Shown one piece after another: positions 21,165-28,957 of a stretch of DNA of 64,000 nt; positions within the stretch are counted from its first letter, which is position 1; every line of letters begins with the position of its first letter. Both the position numbers and the translations under genes were made by a program. The stretch spans positions 1 through 64,000 of the forward strand of contig NZ_JAOCDM010000012.1 in the NCBI RefSeq assembly GCF_029840925.1. The letters are read 5' to 3'. Below the pieces are notes generated by a model. It ran no database searches, had not been told where the DNA came from, and saw only the letters and a program-made list of their open reading frames with translations. This stretch comes from Pseudomonas sp. GD03858. GTDB lineage: Bacteria; Pseudomonadota; Gammaproteobacteria; Pseudomonadales; Pseudomonadaceae.

Positions 21165-22250
21165 ATTTTCGACCTGGCCACCCTTCCCACCTTCAGCCTG
21201 CTGCGACTGGGCCTGGGCCTGCTGCTGCTGATCATCGGCGCCGAACTGCTGGTGCGCGCCGCCCTGCGCCTGGCCACCCGCCTGCATGTGCGCCCGCTGA
21301 TCATCGGCCTGAGCCTGGTAGCCTTCGGCAGCACCGCGCCACAGTTGACCGTGAGCCTGCAGGCCGCCTACCAGGGCGCCCCGGACGTGGCCGTCGGCAG
21401 TGTCGTCGGCAGCAACATCTTCAACGTGCTGGTGATTCTCGGCCTGGCGGCGCTGATCATTCCACTGCGCGTGTCGCGTCAGCTGGTGCGTCTGGATATC
21501 CCGTTGATGATCCTGGCCAGTGCGCTGGTATACCTGCTCGCGCTCAACGGCCAACTCGGACGCCTGGAAGGTGGTCTGCTGCTGCTCGGCCTGCTGGGCT
21601 ACCTGGCCATGCTCTGGCATCAATCCCGCCACTACGCCCGCACCTACCCCGCGCCGAGTACCACGCACGCCAGCGCGCTGCGGTTCTGGAGCAGCACGGT
21701 GCTACAGATTGTCGTGGGCCTGAGCCTTCTGAGCCTCGCCGGTCACCTGCTGCTTGAAGCTGTAGTCGAGGTGGCGACCGATCTGGGCCTGTCCGAGCGC
21801 ATCATCGGCCTGACCGTGGTTGCCGTGTGCACCTCGCTCCCGGAGCTTGCCGCCGCGTTGATCGCGGCCCTGCGCGGCGAGCGGGAGATCGCGGTGGGCA
21901 CGGTGATCGGCAGCAACCTGTTCAATCTGCTGGCGGTGCTGGGGTTCACGGCAATGATCACCCCCGAGCCCCTGTCCATCTCGCCCAACGCCCTGGACTT
22001 CGACCTGCCGGTGATGCTCGGCGTCGCCGCCCTGTGCCTGCCGGTGTTCTATTCCGGTTACCGCGTCACTCGCGCCGAAGGCCTGGTGTTCCTGTGCCTG
22101 TACCTGGCCTACGGCCTGCACGTGGTGGCCTTCACCACCGGCATGCCGCTGGCCGGACGCCTTGAACGACTGATGCTGTTCTATGTGATGCCCGTGCTCG
22201 GGGTCGTGCTGCTGTACACCACGATCCGCGCCTGGCGCCGCCAACACTAA
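21165..22250 (+). CDS. Ca2+/cation antiporter (CaCA family), probable ATT start
   Basis: Inner-membrane exchanger with about ten hydrophobic helices and two inverted alpha-repeats. Alpha-1 reads GLSLVAFGSTAPQLTVS and alpha-2 TVVAVCTSLPELAAA; each is followed by a GS(V/N)xGSN(I/L)FN-type segment. The alpha-1 acidic residue expected at GTSAPE is Gln here. The first usual codon (GTG at 21252) would cut the first helix. An ATT at 21165 with GGAG eight bases upstream restores IFDLATLPTFSLLRLGLG and the full helix, giving 361 aa; a CTG at 21147 is another option. The gene starts 20 bases after the RlpA-like gene. Confidence 0.8.
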   Translation: MFDLATLPTFSLLRLGLGLLLLIIGAELLVRAALRLATRLHVRPLIIGLSLVAFGSTAPQLTVSLQAAYQGAPDVAVGSVVGSNIFNVLVILGLAALIIPLRVSRQLVRLDIPLMILASALVYLLALNGQLGRLEGGLLLLGLLGYLAMLWHQSRHYARTYPAPSTTHASALRFWSSTVLQIVVGLSLLSLAGHLLLEAVVEVATDLGLSERIIGLTVVAVCTSLPELAAALIAALRGEREIAVGTVIGSNLFNLLAVLGFTAMITPEPLSISPNALDFDLPVMLGVAALCLPVFYSGYRVTRAEGLVFLCLYLAYGLHVVAFTTGMPLAGRLERLMLFYVMPVLGVVLLYTTIRAWRRQH

Positions 22251-22260
22251 GGAAAACAAC

Positions 22261-22647
22261 ATGGCTGACACGAAACAGACCGGCGAGAGCATTCGCCGCC
22301 AGGTGATGGGCGATGCCTTCGTCGATCGCGCCCTGGGCAACGCGACCGCGTTCACCCAACCGCTACAGGATTTCGTCAACGAACATGCCTGGGGCAGCGT
22401 CTGGGCCCGTGACGGGCTGGCGCTGAAGACCCGCAGCCTGATCACCCTGGCCACCCTGACCGCGCTCAAGTGCCCGCAGGAACTCAAGGGTCACGTGCGT
22501 GGGGCGCTTAACAACGGCTGCACCGTCGAGGAGATCCGCGAGGCACTGCTGCATTGCGCGGTGTATGCCGGAGTGCCGGCGGCGATCGATGCGTTTCGCG
22601 CGGCGCAGGAAGTCATTGATAGCTATCAGGCGAGTTCCACCGACTGA
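22261..22647 (+). CDS. Carboxymuconolactone decarboxylase family protein (PcaC-like)
   Basis: 128-aa all-helical protein resembling PcaC, the 4-carboxymuconolactone decarboxylase of the protocatechuate branch: RRQVMGDAFVDRAL at the N terminus, TRSLITLATLTAL, and HVRGALNNGCTVEEIREALLH. It is preceded by AAGGA eight bases before the ATG. There are no other pca genes here, so the actual substrate is unknown. The family also includes AhpD-type peroxidases, but the CxxC of those is not seen. It is the last gene before the repeat-rich junction. Confidence 0.8.
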   Translation: MADTKQTGESIRRQVMGDAFVDRALGNATAFTQPLQDFVNEHAWGSVWARDGLALKTRSLITLATLTALKCPQELKGHVRGALNNGCTVEEIREALLHCAVYAGVPAAIDAFRAAQEVIDSYQASSTD

Positions 22648-22893
22648 GGGCATGCGCCCTGGCCTCGTGAGTGTTACCTATGTGAGTGAACTACTGTGCA
22701 ACCCATGTGGGTGATCCAAATATTCTTTCGCGGGCAAGCCCGCTCCCACATGGATATATATGACCCTGTGGGAGCGGGCTTGCCCGCGAAGGCGACCTTG
22801 AGATCACACAGCTGCAACTAGCGTCAGCTGCGCCAGCCCAGGCGCCGCCCGTACCTTCGCGACTTCAGGAGGCCGAACGCAGGCCTTGCGGAT
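22646..22893. repeat. Tandem direct repeat, copy 1 (248 bp)
   Basis: Starts in the stop codon of the preceding gene with GAGGGCA and runs to GGCCTTGCGGAT. It contains an inverted REP pair. Copy 2 follows directly and matches it apart from a 44-bp gap and about six substitutions. Confidence 0.92.
22727..22790. repeat. Inverted REP pair inside repeat copy 1
   Basis: CGCGGGCAAGCCCGCTCCCA and TGGGAGCGGGCTTGCCCGCG face each other across a 15-base AT-rich spacer. In copy 2 all that remains is TTCGCGGGCTTGCCCGCGAA. Confidence 0.92.
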
Positions 22894-23097
22894 GAGGGCA
22901 GGCGCCCTGGCCTCGTGACTGTTACCTATGTGAGTGAACTACTGTGTAACCCATGTGGGTGATCCAAATATTCTTTCGCGGGCTTGCCCGCGAAGGCGAC
23001 CTTGAGATCACACAGCTGCAACTAGCGTCAGCTGCGCCAGCCCAGCCGCCGCCCGTATCTTCGCGACTTCAGGAGGCCGAACGCAGGCCTTGCGGAG
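22894..23097. repeat. Tandem direct repeat, copy 2 (204 bp, REP hairpin deleted)
   Basis: Begins GAGGGCAGGCGCCC at 22894 and follows copy 1 base for base except for the missing 44 bp between two GCGGGC hexamers and a handful of substitutions. No coding sequence is supported in either copy. Confidence 0.92.
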
Positions 23098-23290
23098 GGA
23101 GGTGACGGGCATGGATGCCCGTCAAGCGCTGCGGCCCAGGATGGGCCGTTCAGCGCGGTCCTCCCGGGAGCAAGGCCGGAGTGAGGGGACCCGGAGCGAA
23201 GCGTAGGGCCGGATGAATGGAGCGCAGCGTTTTTTGGTTACTTTTTGTCGCGTTTGACAAAAAGTGACCCGCCGTAAGGGCGGAAAGGTG
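23098..23290. repeat. Multi-hairpin dispersed element
   Basis: Four strong hairpins in series: 23104-23123 (GACGGGCAT/ATGCCCGTC), 23126-23156 (nested GCGCTG/CAGCGC around CGGCCCA/TGGGCCG), 23237-23268 (GTTACTTTTTGTC/GACAAAAAGTGAC) and 23268-23283 (CCGCC/GGCGG). Sequences of this kind recur in Pseudomonas genomes and are often wrongly annotated as a small protein. No ribosome binding site supports an ORF. Confidence 0.7.
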
Positions 23291-23340
23291 ACTATGCGTC
23301 GACATCGCAAATGAATGCGCATACAACTTTCAAAACAATC

Positions 23341-23364
23341 CAATAACCCAATAACCCAATAACC
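23341..23364. repeat. 8-bp tandem repeat, three copies of CAATAACC
   Basis: Three perfect CAATAACC units end exactly at the base before the flhB stop codon (complement of TCA at 23365). A partial unit (CAATC) precedes them. Confidence 0.9.
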
Positions 23365-24507
23365 TCAACTATCCCGCCGCAAATCATCAGGAATAGGCAG
23401 ATCCTTCTTCAACGGCTCCGGCGCCTTACCCCGCCCAGCCCGATACTGCCGAATCTGGAACACATAGGCCAACACCTGCGCCACCGCCAGGTACAACCCC
23501 GCAGGAATCTCCTGCTCGATCTCGGTCGAGTAGTAAATGGCCCGCGCCAGGGCCGGTGACTCAAGGATCTGCACCTTGTGCTCAACCCCGATCTCACGCA
23601 TCTTCAGGGCCAGGAAGTCAGTCCCCTTGGCCAGCAGCAAAGGCGCCGTACCGCCCTTCTCCGGGTCGTACTTCAAGGCCACCGCGTAATGAGTCGGGTT
23701 GGTGATGATCACATCCGCCTCGGGCACCGCCGCCATCATCCGCCGCTGCGACATCTCCCGTTGCAGCTGGCGAATCCGCTGCTTGACCTCAGGCTTGCCC
23801 TCGCTGTCCTTGTACTCGTCCTTGACCTCCTGCTTGGTCATCTTCATCTTCTTGTGCGACTGGAACAGCTGGTAAGGCACATCGAGCCCGGCGATCAGCA
23901 GCAAACCCGCCGCCATCCACAAGGCGCTCCAGCCCACCACCTGCACGGCATGGATGATCGCCTGCTCCATCGGCTCGTTGGCGATGGCCAGCAGCGCCTC
24001 CCGGTCGCTGGCCAGCACCAGCAACGCCACCATCAGGATCATGATGAACTTGGCGACCGCCTTGAGCAGCTCGGTGAGCGCATTCATCGAGAACATGCGC
24101 TTGATCCCGGACAACGGGTTCATGCGGCTGAACTTCGGCTGCAGCAGACTCCCGGAGAACAGGAAACCACCCAGTGCGATCGGCGCGACGAAAGAGATGA
24201 CGAACAGCAAGATCAGGATCGGCTGCACCGACCAGATCGCCATCTTGCCCGACGCCAGCAGGAACGCGCCCATGCTCCGCTCATCGACGATCACTTCACG
24301 AGTCAGGCTGAAATTCATGCGCATCAGGGTCATCAGGGTTTCCGCCAGATAACCGCCAAACGCCAGCAAGCCACCGGCACCGGCCAGGGTCACCGCGACC
24401 GTGTTCAGCTCCTTGGAGCGGGCAACCTCACCCTTCTCGCGCGCGTCACGCTTGCGCTTCTCGGTGGGCTCCTCTGTCTTGTCCTGACCGCTTTCGCTCT
24501 CTGCCAT
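23365..24507 (-). CDS. flhB: Flagellar export apparatus protein FlhB
   Basis: Inner-membrane component of the flagellar type III export gate that switches substrate class from rod/hook to filament. It has 380 aa, with four hydrophobic segments in the first 210 residues and a cytoplasmic domain carrying the autocleavage motif NPTH (ITNPTHYAVALKY). The N terminus is highly charged (TEEPTEKRKRDAREKGEVARS), typical of the family. It is the last gene of the fliLMNOPQR-flhB operon; its start is two bases after the fliR stop codon. Beyond its 3' end come the repeats rather than the flhA group. Confidence 0.97.
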   Translation of the reverse strand: MAESESGQDKTEEPTEKRKRDAREKGEVARSKELNTVAVTLAGAGGLLAFGGYLAETLMTLMRMNFSLTREVIVDERSMGAFLLASGKMAIWSVQPILILLFVISFVAPIALGGFLFSGSLLQPKFSRMNPLSGIKRMFSMNALTELLKAVAKFIMILMVALLVLASDREALLAIANEPMEQAIIHAVQVVGWSALWMAAGLLLIAGLDVPYQLFQSHKKMKMTKQEVKDEYKDSEGKPEVKQRIRQLQREMSQRRMMAAVPEADVIITNPTHYAVALKYDPEKGGTAPLLLAKGTDFLALKMREIGVEHKVQILESPALARAIYYSTEIEQEIPAGLYLAVAQVLAYVFQIRQYRAGRGKAPEPLKKDLPIPDDLRRDS

Positions 24508-24509
24508 GC

Positions 24510-25286
24510 TCAGCGCGCCCGTGCCAGTTCACGCAGCCACTGCAGCGCTTCGCTGGCCAGTGCCTGGTAATGGGGGAGAATGTCGGCCAAGCCGACCCAG
24601 AAGATGCCCATGCCCAACACCAGGGTGAGCGGGAAACCGATGGAGAAGATGTTCAGCTGCGGCGCGGCGCGGGTCATTACGCCAAAAGCGATGTTGACCA
24701 CCAGCAGCGCGGCGATCGCCGGCAGGATCAGCAACAGCGCCGCCGCCATCACCCAGCTCAGGCGCCCAGCCATCTCCCAGAAATGATTGACCACCAGGGC
24801 ACTGCCCACCGGCAGCGTGGTGAAGCTCTCGGTCAGCACCTCGAACACCACCAGGTGGCCGTTCATCAGCAGGAACAGCACGCTCACCAGCATGGTCATG
24901 AACTGGCTGATCACCGTGACGTTGACACCGTTGGCCGGATCGACCATGGAGGCGAAGGCCATGCCCATCTGCACCGCGACAATCTGCCCGGCGATGACGA
25001 AGGCCTGGAACAGCAACTGCAGGGAGAACCCGAACAACGCCCCGACGATGACCTGCTCGAAGCACAGCAGCACGCCACGCAAGCTGAGCGGATCGATCTC
25101 GGGTAGCGGCGGCAGGCCCGGCACGATGACCACGGTGATCGCCACGGCCGCATACAGACGCACCCGTGCCGGCAGCATCTTGGTGCCGAAGATCGGCATG
25201 GTCATCAGCACCGCCATTACCCGGAACAGCGGCAGGATGAAGGTGGCGACCCAGGTGCCGATCTGCGTGTCGGTCAGCTCCAGCAT
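24510..25286 (-). CDS. fliR: Flagellar export apparatus protein FliR
   Basis: Integral membrane protein (258 aa, about six helices) of the export gate, which forms a spiral core with FliP and FliQ. The sequence MLELTDTQIGTWVATFILP and the internal GVLLCFEQVIVGALFGFSLQ and QMGMAFASMVDP segments are typical. It starts seven bases after the fliQ stop codon in a tightly packed operon. Confidence 0.96.
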   Translation of the reverse strand: MLELTDTQIGTWVATFILPLFRVMAVLMTMPIFGTKMLPARVRLYAAVAITVVIVPGLPPLPEIDPLSLRGVLLCFEQVIVGALFGFSLQLLFQAFVIAGQIVAVQMGMAFASMVDPANGVNVTVISQFMTMLVSVLFLLMNGHLVVFEVLTESFTTLPVGSALVVNHFWEMAGRLSWVMAAALLLILPAIAALLVVNIAFGVMTRAAPQLNIFSIGFPLTLVLGMGIFWVGLADILPHYQALASEALQWLRELARAR

Positions 25287-25293
25287 GGCGCCC

Positions 25294-25563
25294 TCAACCG
25301 ATCAGGTGCGGAATGCTGGTGTACAGGCCCGTGAAGTACTCCATGAACTTCTGCACCAGCCACGGCCCGGCGATGATCAGCGTGACCAACATCACCAACA
25401 GACGCGGCAGGAAGCTCAGGGTCTGTTCGTTGATCTGCGTGGCGGCCTGGAACATCGCCACCACCAGGCCAACCAGCAGGCTCGGCACCACCAGCACGGC
25501 AACGATCAGGGTGGTCAGCCATAGCGCGTCACGGAACAGATCGACAGCGACTTCAGGGGTCAT
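25294..25563 (-). CDS. fliQ: Flagellar export apparatus protein FliQ
   Basis: Small membrane protein (89 aa, two helices) of the FliPQR export gate. It begins MTPEVAVDLFRDALW and contains the conserved AATQINEQTLSFLPRL segment. Length and position between fliP and fliR are standard. Confidence 0.96.
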   Translation of the reverse strand: MTPEVAVDLFRDALWLTTLIVAVLVVPSLLVGLVVAMFQAATQINEQTLSFLPRLLVMLVTLIIAGPWLVQKFMEYFTGLYTSIPHLIG

Positions 25564-25584
25564 GCGAGGTTCTCCTTGGCAACG

Positions 25585-26340
25585 TCAGACGCCGCCGAAA
25601 CTACCGGCCAGGGTCCCCATGATCAGCGCCCAGCCATCGACCAGCACGAACAGCATGATCTTGAACGGCAGCGAGATGATCAGCGGCGACAGCATCATCA
25701 TGCCCATGGCCATCAGCACGCTGGCGACCACCATGTCGATGATCAGGAACGGGATGAAGATCATGAAACCGATCTGGAACGCGGTCTTGAGCTCGGAGGT
25801 GACGAACGCCGGCACCAGGATGGTCAGCGGCGCCTGGTCGGGCCCAGCGATGTCGGTGCGCTTGGACAGGCGCATGAACAGGTCGAGATCGCTCTGCCGG
25901 GTCTGCGCCAGCATGAAGTCCTTCAACGGCCCCTGGGCCTTGTCGATGGCCTGCTGGGCGGTCATCTGCTCGGCCAGGTAAGGCTGCAGGGCATCCTTGT
26001 TCACCCGATCGAACACCGGCGCCATGATGAACAGGGTCAGGAACAGCGCCATGCCGGTGAGCACCTGGTTCGACGGCGTCTGCTGCAGGCCCAGGGCCTG
26101 GCGCAGGATGGAGAAGACGATGATGATGCGGGTGAAGCTGGTCATCAGGATGACGAACGCCGGAATGAAGCTCAGCGCCGTCATGATCAGCAGGATCTGC
26201 AGGCTGACCGAATATTCCTGCTGCCCGTCCGCCCCGCTCGACAGGGTGATGGCCGGAATCGACAGTGGGTCGGCGGCCAGGGCCAACGGCGCGGCCAGCA
26301 GCAGCGCCAGGGTCAACAACACGCGCAGTGCGCCGCTCAT
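25585..26340 (-). CDS. fliP: Flagellar export apparatus protein FliP
   Basis: Core of the export gate, 251 aa, made with a cleavable signal peptide ([20 protein letters not shown]) followed by helices including [20 protein letters not shown] and the conserved TPSNQVLTG. The ATG shares a base with the fliO stop codon (TGATG), which implies translational coupling; the GTG one codon upstream is less likely. It precedes fliQ by 21 bases. Confidence 0.95.
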   Translation of the reverse strand: MSGALRVLLTLALLLAAPLALAADPLSIPAITLSSGADGQQEYSVSLQILLIMTALSFIPAFVILMTSFTRIIIVFSILRQALGLQQTPSNQVLTGMALFLTLFIMAPVFDRVNKDALQPYLAEQMTAQQAIDKAQGPLKDFMLAQTRQSDLDLFMRLSKRTDIAGPDQAPLTILVPAFVTSELKTAFQIGFMIFIPFLIIDMVVASVLMAMGMMMLSPLIISLPFKIMLFVLVDGWALIMGTLAGSFGGV

Positions 26341-26789
26341 CACATCTTGTCCTTCTGATCCTTGCCCATCAGCTCGAGCAGCCGCTGGGCGAATTCCGGC
26401 GTGGCCTGGCGCGCCGCGGCGGGCACATCCACGGGCTCGGCCAGCACATGCAGGGCCTCGATGCTGCCCGGCGTGTGGCCGATGAGGATCTGCTCCTTGC
26501 CGACCTGCACCAGCAGCAGCCGATCGCGCGGGCCGATGGCCCGGCTGCCGACGATCTCGATGACCTGGGCACCGCGCTGGGCGTTGCCCTGCATGCGTCG
26601 CAGCAACCAGGCCAGGGCGAAGATCAGGCCGACCACCAGCAACAGGCCGAAGACCATCTGCGCCAGCTGCGCGCCCATGCCTCCCGGCAACGGAGCAGCT
26701 GGCGCCGCAGCAGGCTCGGCCGCGGCGATCACCGCCTCACTGGCCAGCAGCGCGCCAAGGGCCGTGAAACCCCGCATCATGCCCTTCAC
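26340..26789 (-). CDS. fliO: Flagellar assembly protein FliO
   Basis: Single-helix membrane protein that helps assemble or stabilise FliP. It has up to 149 aa: a signal-like N terminus, a Pro/Ala-rich stretch, one helix ([19 protein letters not shown]) and a cytoplasmic domain with the [10 protein letters not shown] motif. The start is ambiguous: GTG at 26789 overlaps the fliN stop codon, whereas ATG codons at 26780 and 26777 are served better by AAGG upstream. The C terminus is coupled to fliP. Confidence 0.9.
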   Translation of the reverse strand: MKGMMRGFTALGALLASEAVIAAAEPAAAPAAPLPGGMGAQLAQMVFGLLLVVGLIFALAWLLRRMQGNAQRGAQVIEIVGSRAIGPRDRLLLVQVGKEQILIGHTPGSIEALHVLAEPVDVPAAARQATPEFAQRLLELMGKDQKDKM

Positions 26790-27248
26790 TCAGCGCAGCT
26801 TCTTGATACGTTCGCTGGGGCTGATCACGTCGGTCAGGCGGATGCCGAACTTCTCGTTGACCACCACCACCTCGCCATGGGCGATCAGCGTGCCGTTGAC
26901 CAGCACATCCAGCGGCTCGCCAGCCAGGCGGTCCAGCTCGATCACCGAACCCTGGTTGAGCTGCAGCAGGTTGCGGATGCTGATTTCGGTGCTGCCCACT
27001 TCCATGGAAATGCTCACCGGAATGTCCAGGATCACATCCAGGTTCGGCCCTTCGAGGCTGACGTTGTCACTGGGCCGGGGCGAACTGGCGAACTCCTCCA
27101 TCGGCAGGCGGCCCGAAGACGGCCCATCCGCGGCGAGCAAGGCGTCGATGTCGGCCTGGCCGGCGTCGCCGGTCTCTTCCAGGGCGGCCGCCCACTCATC
27201 GGCCAGGGCCTGTTCCTCGGGAGAGGTGATCTCGTTTTCGTTAGCCAT
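26790..27248 (-). CDS. fliN: Flagellar motor switch protein FliN
   Basis: C-ring switch component binding FliM and FliH. With the ATG encoding MANENEITSPEEQ (GAGGAAATC just upstream) it has 152 aa: an acidic N-terminal extension, then the SpoA-type domain from about residue 80 (DVILDIPVSISMEVGSTEIS...). The C terminus ends with FGIRLTDVISPSERIKKLR. It lies 46 bases after fliM. Confidence 0.96.
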   Translation of the reverse strand: MANENEITSPEEQALADEWAAALEETGDAGQADIDALLAADGPSSGRLPMEEFASSPRPSDNVSLEGPNLDVILDIPVSISMEVGSTEISIRNLLQLNQGSVIELDRLAGEPLDVLVNGTLIAHGEVVVVNEKFGIRLTDVISPSERIKKLR

Positions 27249-27294
27249 GATTTCCTCGGCAGGCATTCAATACGTTAGAGCGACCGACACGCCG

Positions 27295-28263
27295 TCAGCG
27301 GCGTTCGATCGGGTCGATGATCTGCAGCGACAGGGTGCCCTTGTGCGAACCCAGCCGCGCCTTGAACGACGGCACGCCGTTGGCGCGCAGCACCAGGTGC
27401 TCCGGCAGTTCCACCGGGATCACGTCGCCGGGCTGCATGTGCAGGATGTCGCGCAGCTTCAACTGGCGCCGGGCAACAGTGGCCGACAGCGGCACGTTCA
27501 CGTCCAGCACGTCCTCGCGCAGGGCCTTGACCCAGCGCTCGTCCTGATCGTCGAGGTCTGACTGGAAGCCGGCGTCGAGCATCTCGCGCACCGGCTCGAT
27601 CATCGAGTACGGCATGGTCACATGCAGGTCGCCACCGCCGCCGTCGAGTTCGATGTGGAAGGTCGAGACCACCACCGCCTCGCTGGGGCCGACGATGTTG
27701 GCCATGGCTGGGTTGACCTCGGAGTTTATGTACTCGAAGTTGACCGGCATGATCGCCTGCCAGGCCTCCTTGAGGTCGACGAAGCACTGGTCCAGGACCA
27801 TGCGCACCACCCGCAACTCGGTCGGGGTGAACTCACGACCCTCGATCTTGGCGTGACGGCCATCGCCACCGAAGAAGTTGTCCACCAGCTTGAACACCAG
27901 CTTGGCGTCGAGGATGAACAGCGAGGTGCCGCGCAGCGGCTTGATCTTGACCAGGTTCAGGCTGGTCGGCACATACAGCGAATGCACGTACTCGCCGAAC
28001 TTCATCACCTGCACGCCGCCCACCGCCACATCGGCGGAGCGACGCAACAGGTTGAACATGCTGATGCGGGTGTAGCGGGCGAAACGCTCGTTGATCATTT
28101 CCAGGGTCGGCATGCGCCCCCGGACGATACGGTCCTGACTGGTCAGGTCGTAGCTCTTGATGCTGCCGGGCTCGGCGGCACTCTCGGTTTGTACCAGCCC
28201 ATCGTCCACCCCATGCAGCAGGGCATCGATCTCATCCTGGGACAGCAGGTCCTGCACGGCCAT
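27295..28263 (-). CDS. fliM: Flagellar motor switch protein FliM
   Basis: C-ring protein that receives CheY-phosphate and controls rotation direction. The 322-aa protein has the N-terminal CheY-binding peptide LSQDEIDALLHGV, the central CheC-like domain with RMPTLEMINERFARY, and the C-terminal SpoA domain. It starts ten bases after fliL. Confidence 0.97.
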   Translation of the reverse strand: MAVQDLLSQDEIDALLHGVDDGLVQTESAAEPGSIKSYDLTSQDRIVRGRMPTLEMINERFARYTRISMFNLLRRSADVAVGGVQVMKFGEYVHSLYVPTSLNLVKIKPLRGTSLFILDAKLVFKLVDNFFGGDGRHAKIEGREFTPTELRVVRMVLDQCFVDLKEAWQAIMPVNFEYINSEVNPAMANIVGPSEAVVVSTFHIELDGGGGDLHVTMPYSMIEPVREMLDAGFQSDLDDQDERWVKALREDVLDVNVPLSATVARRQLKLRDILHMQPGDVIPVELPEHLVLRANGVPSFKARLGSHKGTLSLQIIDPIERR

Positions 28264-28273
28264 CTATGTGCTC

Positions 28274-28771
28274 CTACTGCAATACGAAATTGGTGAACAG
28301 CAACTGGTCGACGACCGGCCTGCCGATTTCCTTCTGCGCCACTTCCTGCACCACCGCGGTGGCTTTCTGGCGCAGCATCTCCTGGCCGACCGCGCTGCTG
28401 GCGAGCGTGTCGAAGCCCTGGCCGGAAAACATCATCACCAGGTTGTTGCGAATCACCGGCATGTGCACCTTGAGCGCGTCGAGGTCGCTCTGGTTGCGAC
28501 CCTGCATGGTGATGCTCACCTGCATGTAGCGCTGACGGCCGTTCTGGTTGAAGTTGACCACGAAGGCCGGCGCCAGCGGCTCGTAGATCGCGGCGGGCTT
28601 GACGTTGCTCTGCGCCGCCTCGGGGGCCGGCGCCGACTCGCTCTTGTGCATGAAGAACCAGGTCGCGCCCACCGACAGGCCGACCGCCAGAAGCAGGGCC
28701 AGCACCAGCAGCAGGATCAACTTGAGTTTGCCTTTCGTGGCGGGGTCTTTCACTGCGTCGCTCTTCGCCAT
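28274..28771 (-). CDS. fliL: Flagellar basal-body protein FliL
   Basis: Single-pass inner-membrane protein (165 aa) around the stator units that supports torque. It has a charged cytoplasmic N terminus, a helix at about residues 17-38 (LILLLVLALLLAVGLSVGA), and a periplasmic domain with the conserved GFDTLASSAVGQEMLRQKA segment. It heads the fliLMNOPQR-flhB operon; an RpoN promoter lies about 50-65 bases upstream. Confidence 0.95.
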   Translation of the reverse strand: MAKSDAVKDPATKGKLKLILLLVLALLLAVGLSVGATWFFMHKSESAPAPEAAQSNVKPAAIYEPLAPAFVVNFNQNGRQRYMQVSITMQGRNQSDLDALKVHMPVIRNNLVMMFSGQGFDTLASSAVGQEMLRQKATAVVQEVAQKEIGRPVVDQLLFTNFVLQ

Positions 28772-28821
28772 GCCAATAATCCGTCGTCCATCGCGGTTTC
28801 AAAGAAGGATGACGTGGCTTG

Positions 28822-28837
28822 AGCAAGTGTTATGCCA
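28822..28837 (-). promoter_or_regulatory. Sigma-54 (RpoN) promoter of fliL
   Basis: TGGCATAACACTTGCT on the minus strand has GG and GC separated by the required ten bases and matches TGGCAC-N5-TTGCT. In P. aeruginosa fliL is an RpoN- and FleQ-dependent gene. Confidence 0.88.
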
Positions 28838-28920
28838 GATTTGTCAGGCGCGAGGTGTGAATCGTCCCCGCCCCTTCGGGCCGCGCCGCCGAGCAGGAAA
28901 CAGCACTGCAAATCTCACCA

Positions 28921-28949
28921 GCGTGGGAGCGGGCTTGCCCCGCGACGGG
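28921..28949. repeat. Single REP sequence between fliK and fliL
   Basis: GTGGGAGCGGGCTTGCCCCG continuing to CGCGACGGG, between the fliK stop codon and the fliL promoter. No inverted partner is seen. Confidence 0.8.
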
Positions 28950-28957
28950 ACCACACG

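Noticed and set aside
23122-23343. 73-codon minus-strand frame over the multi-hairpin element
   Set aside because: Arg/Cys-rich translation of inverted repeats, no ribosome binding site, and the frame runs through four hairpins; it looks like a commonly mis-annotated repeat.
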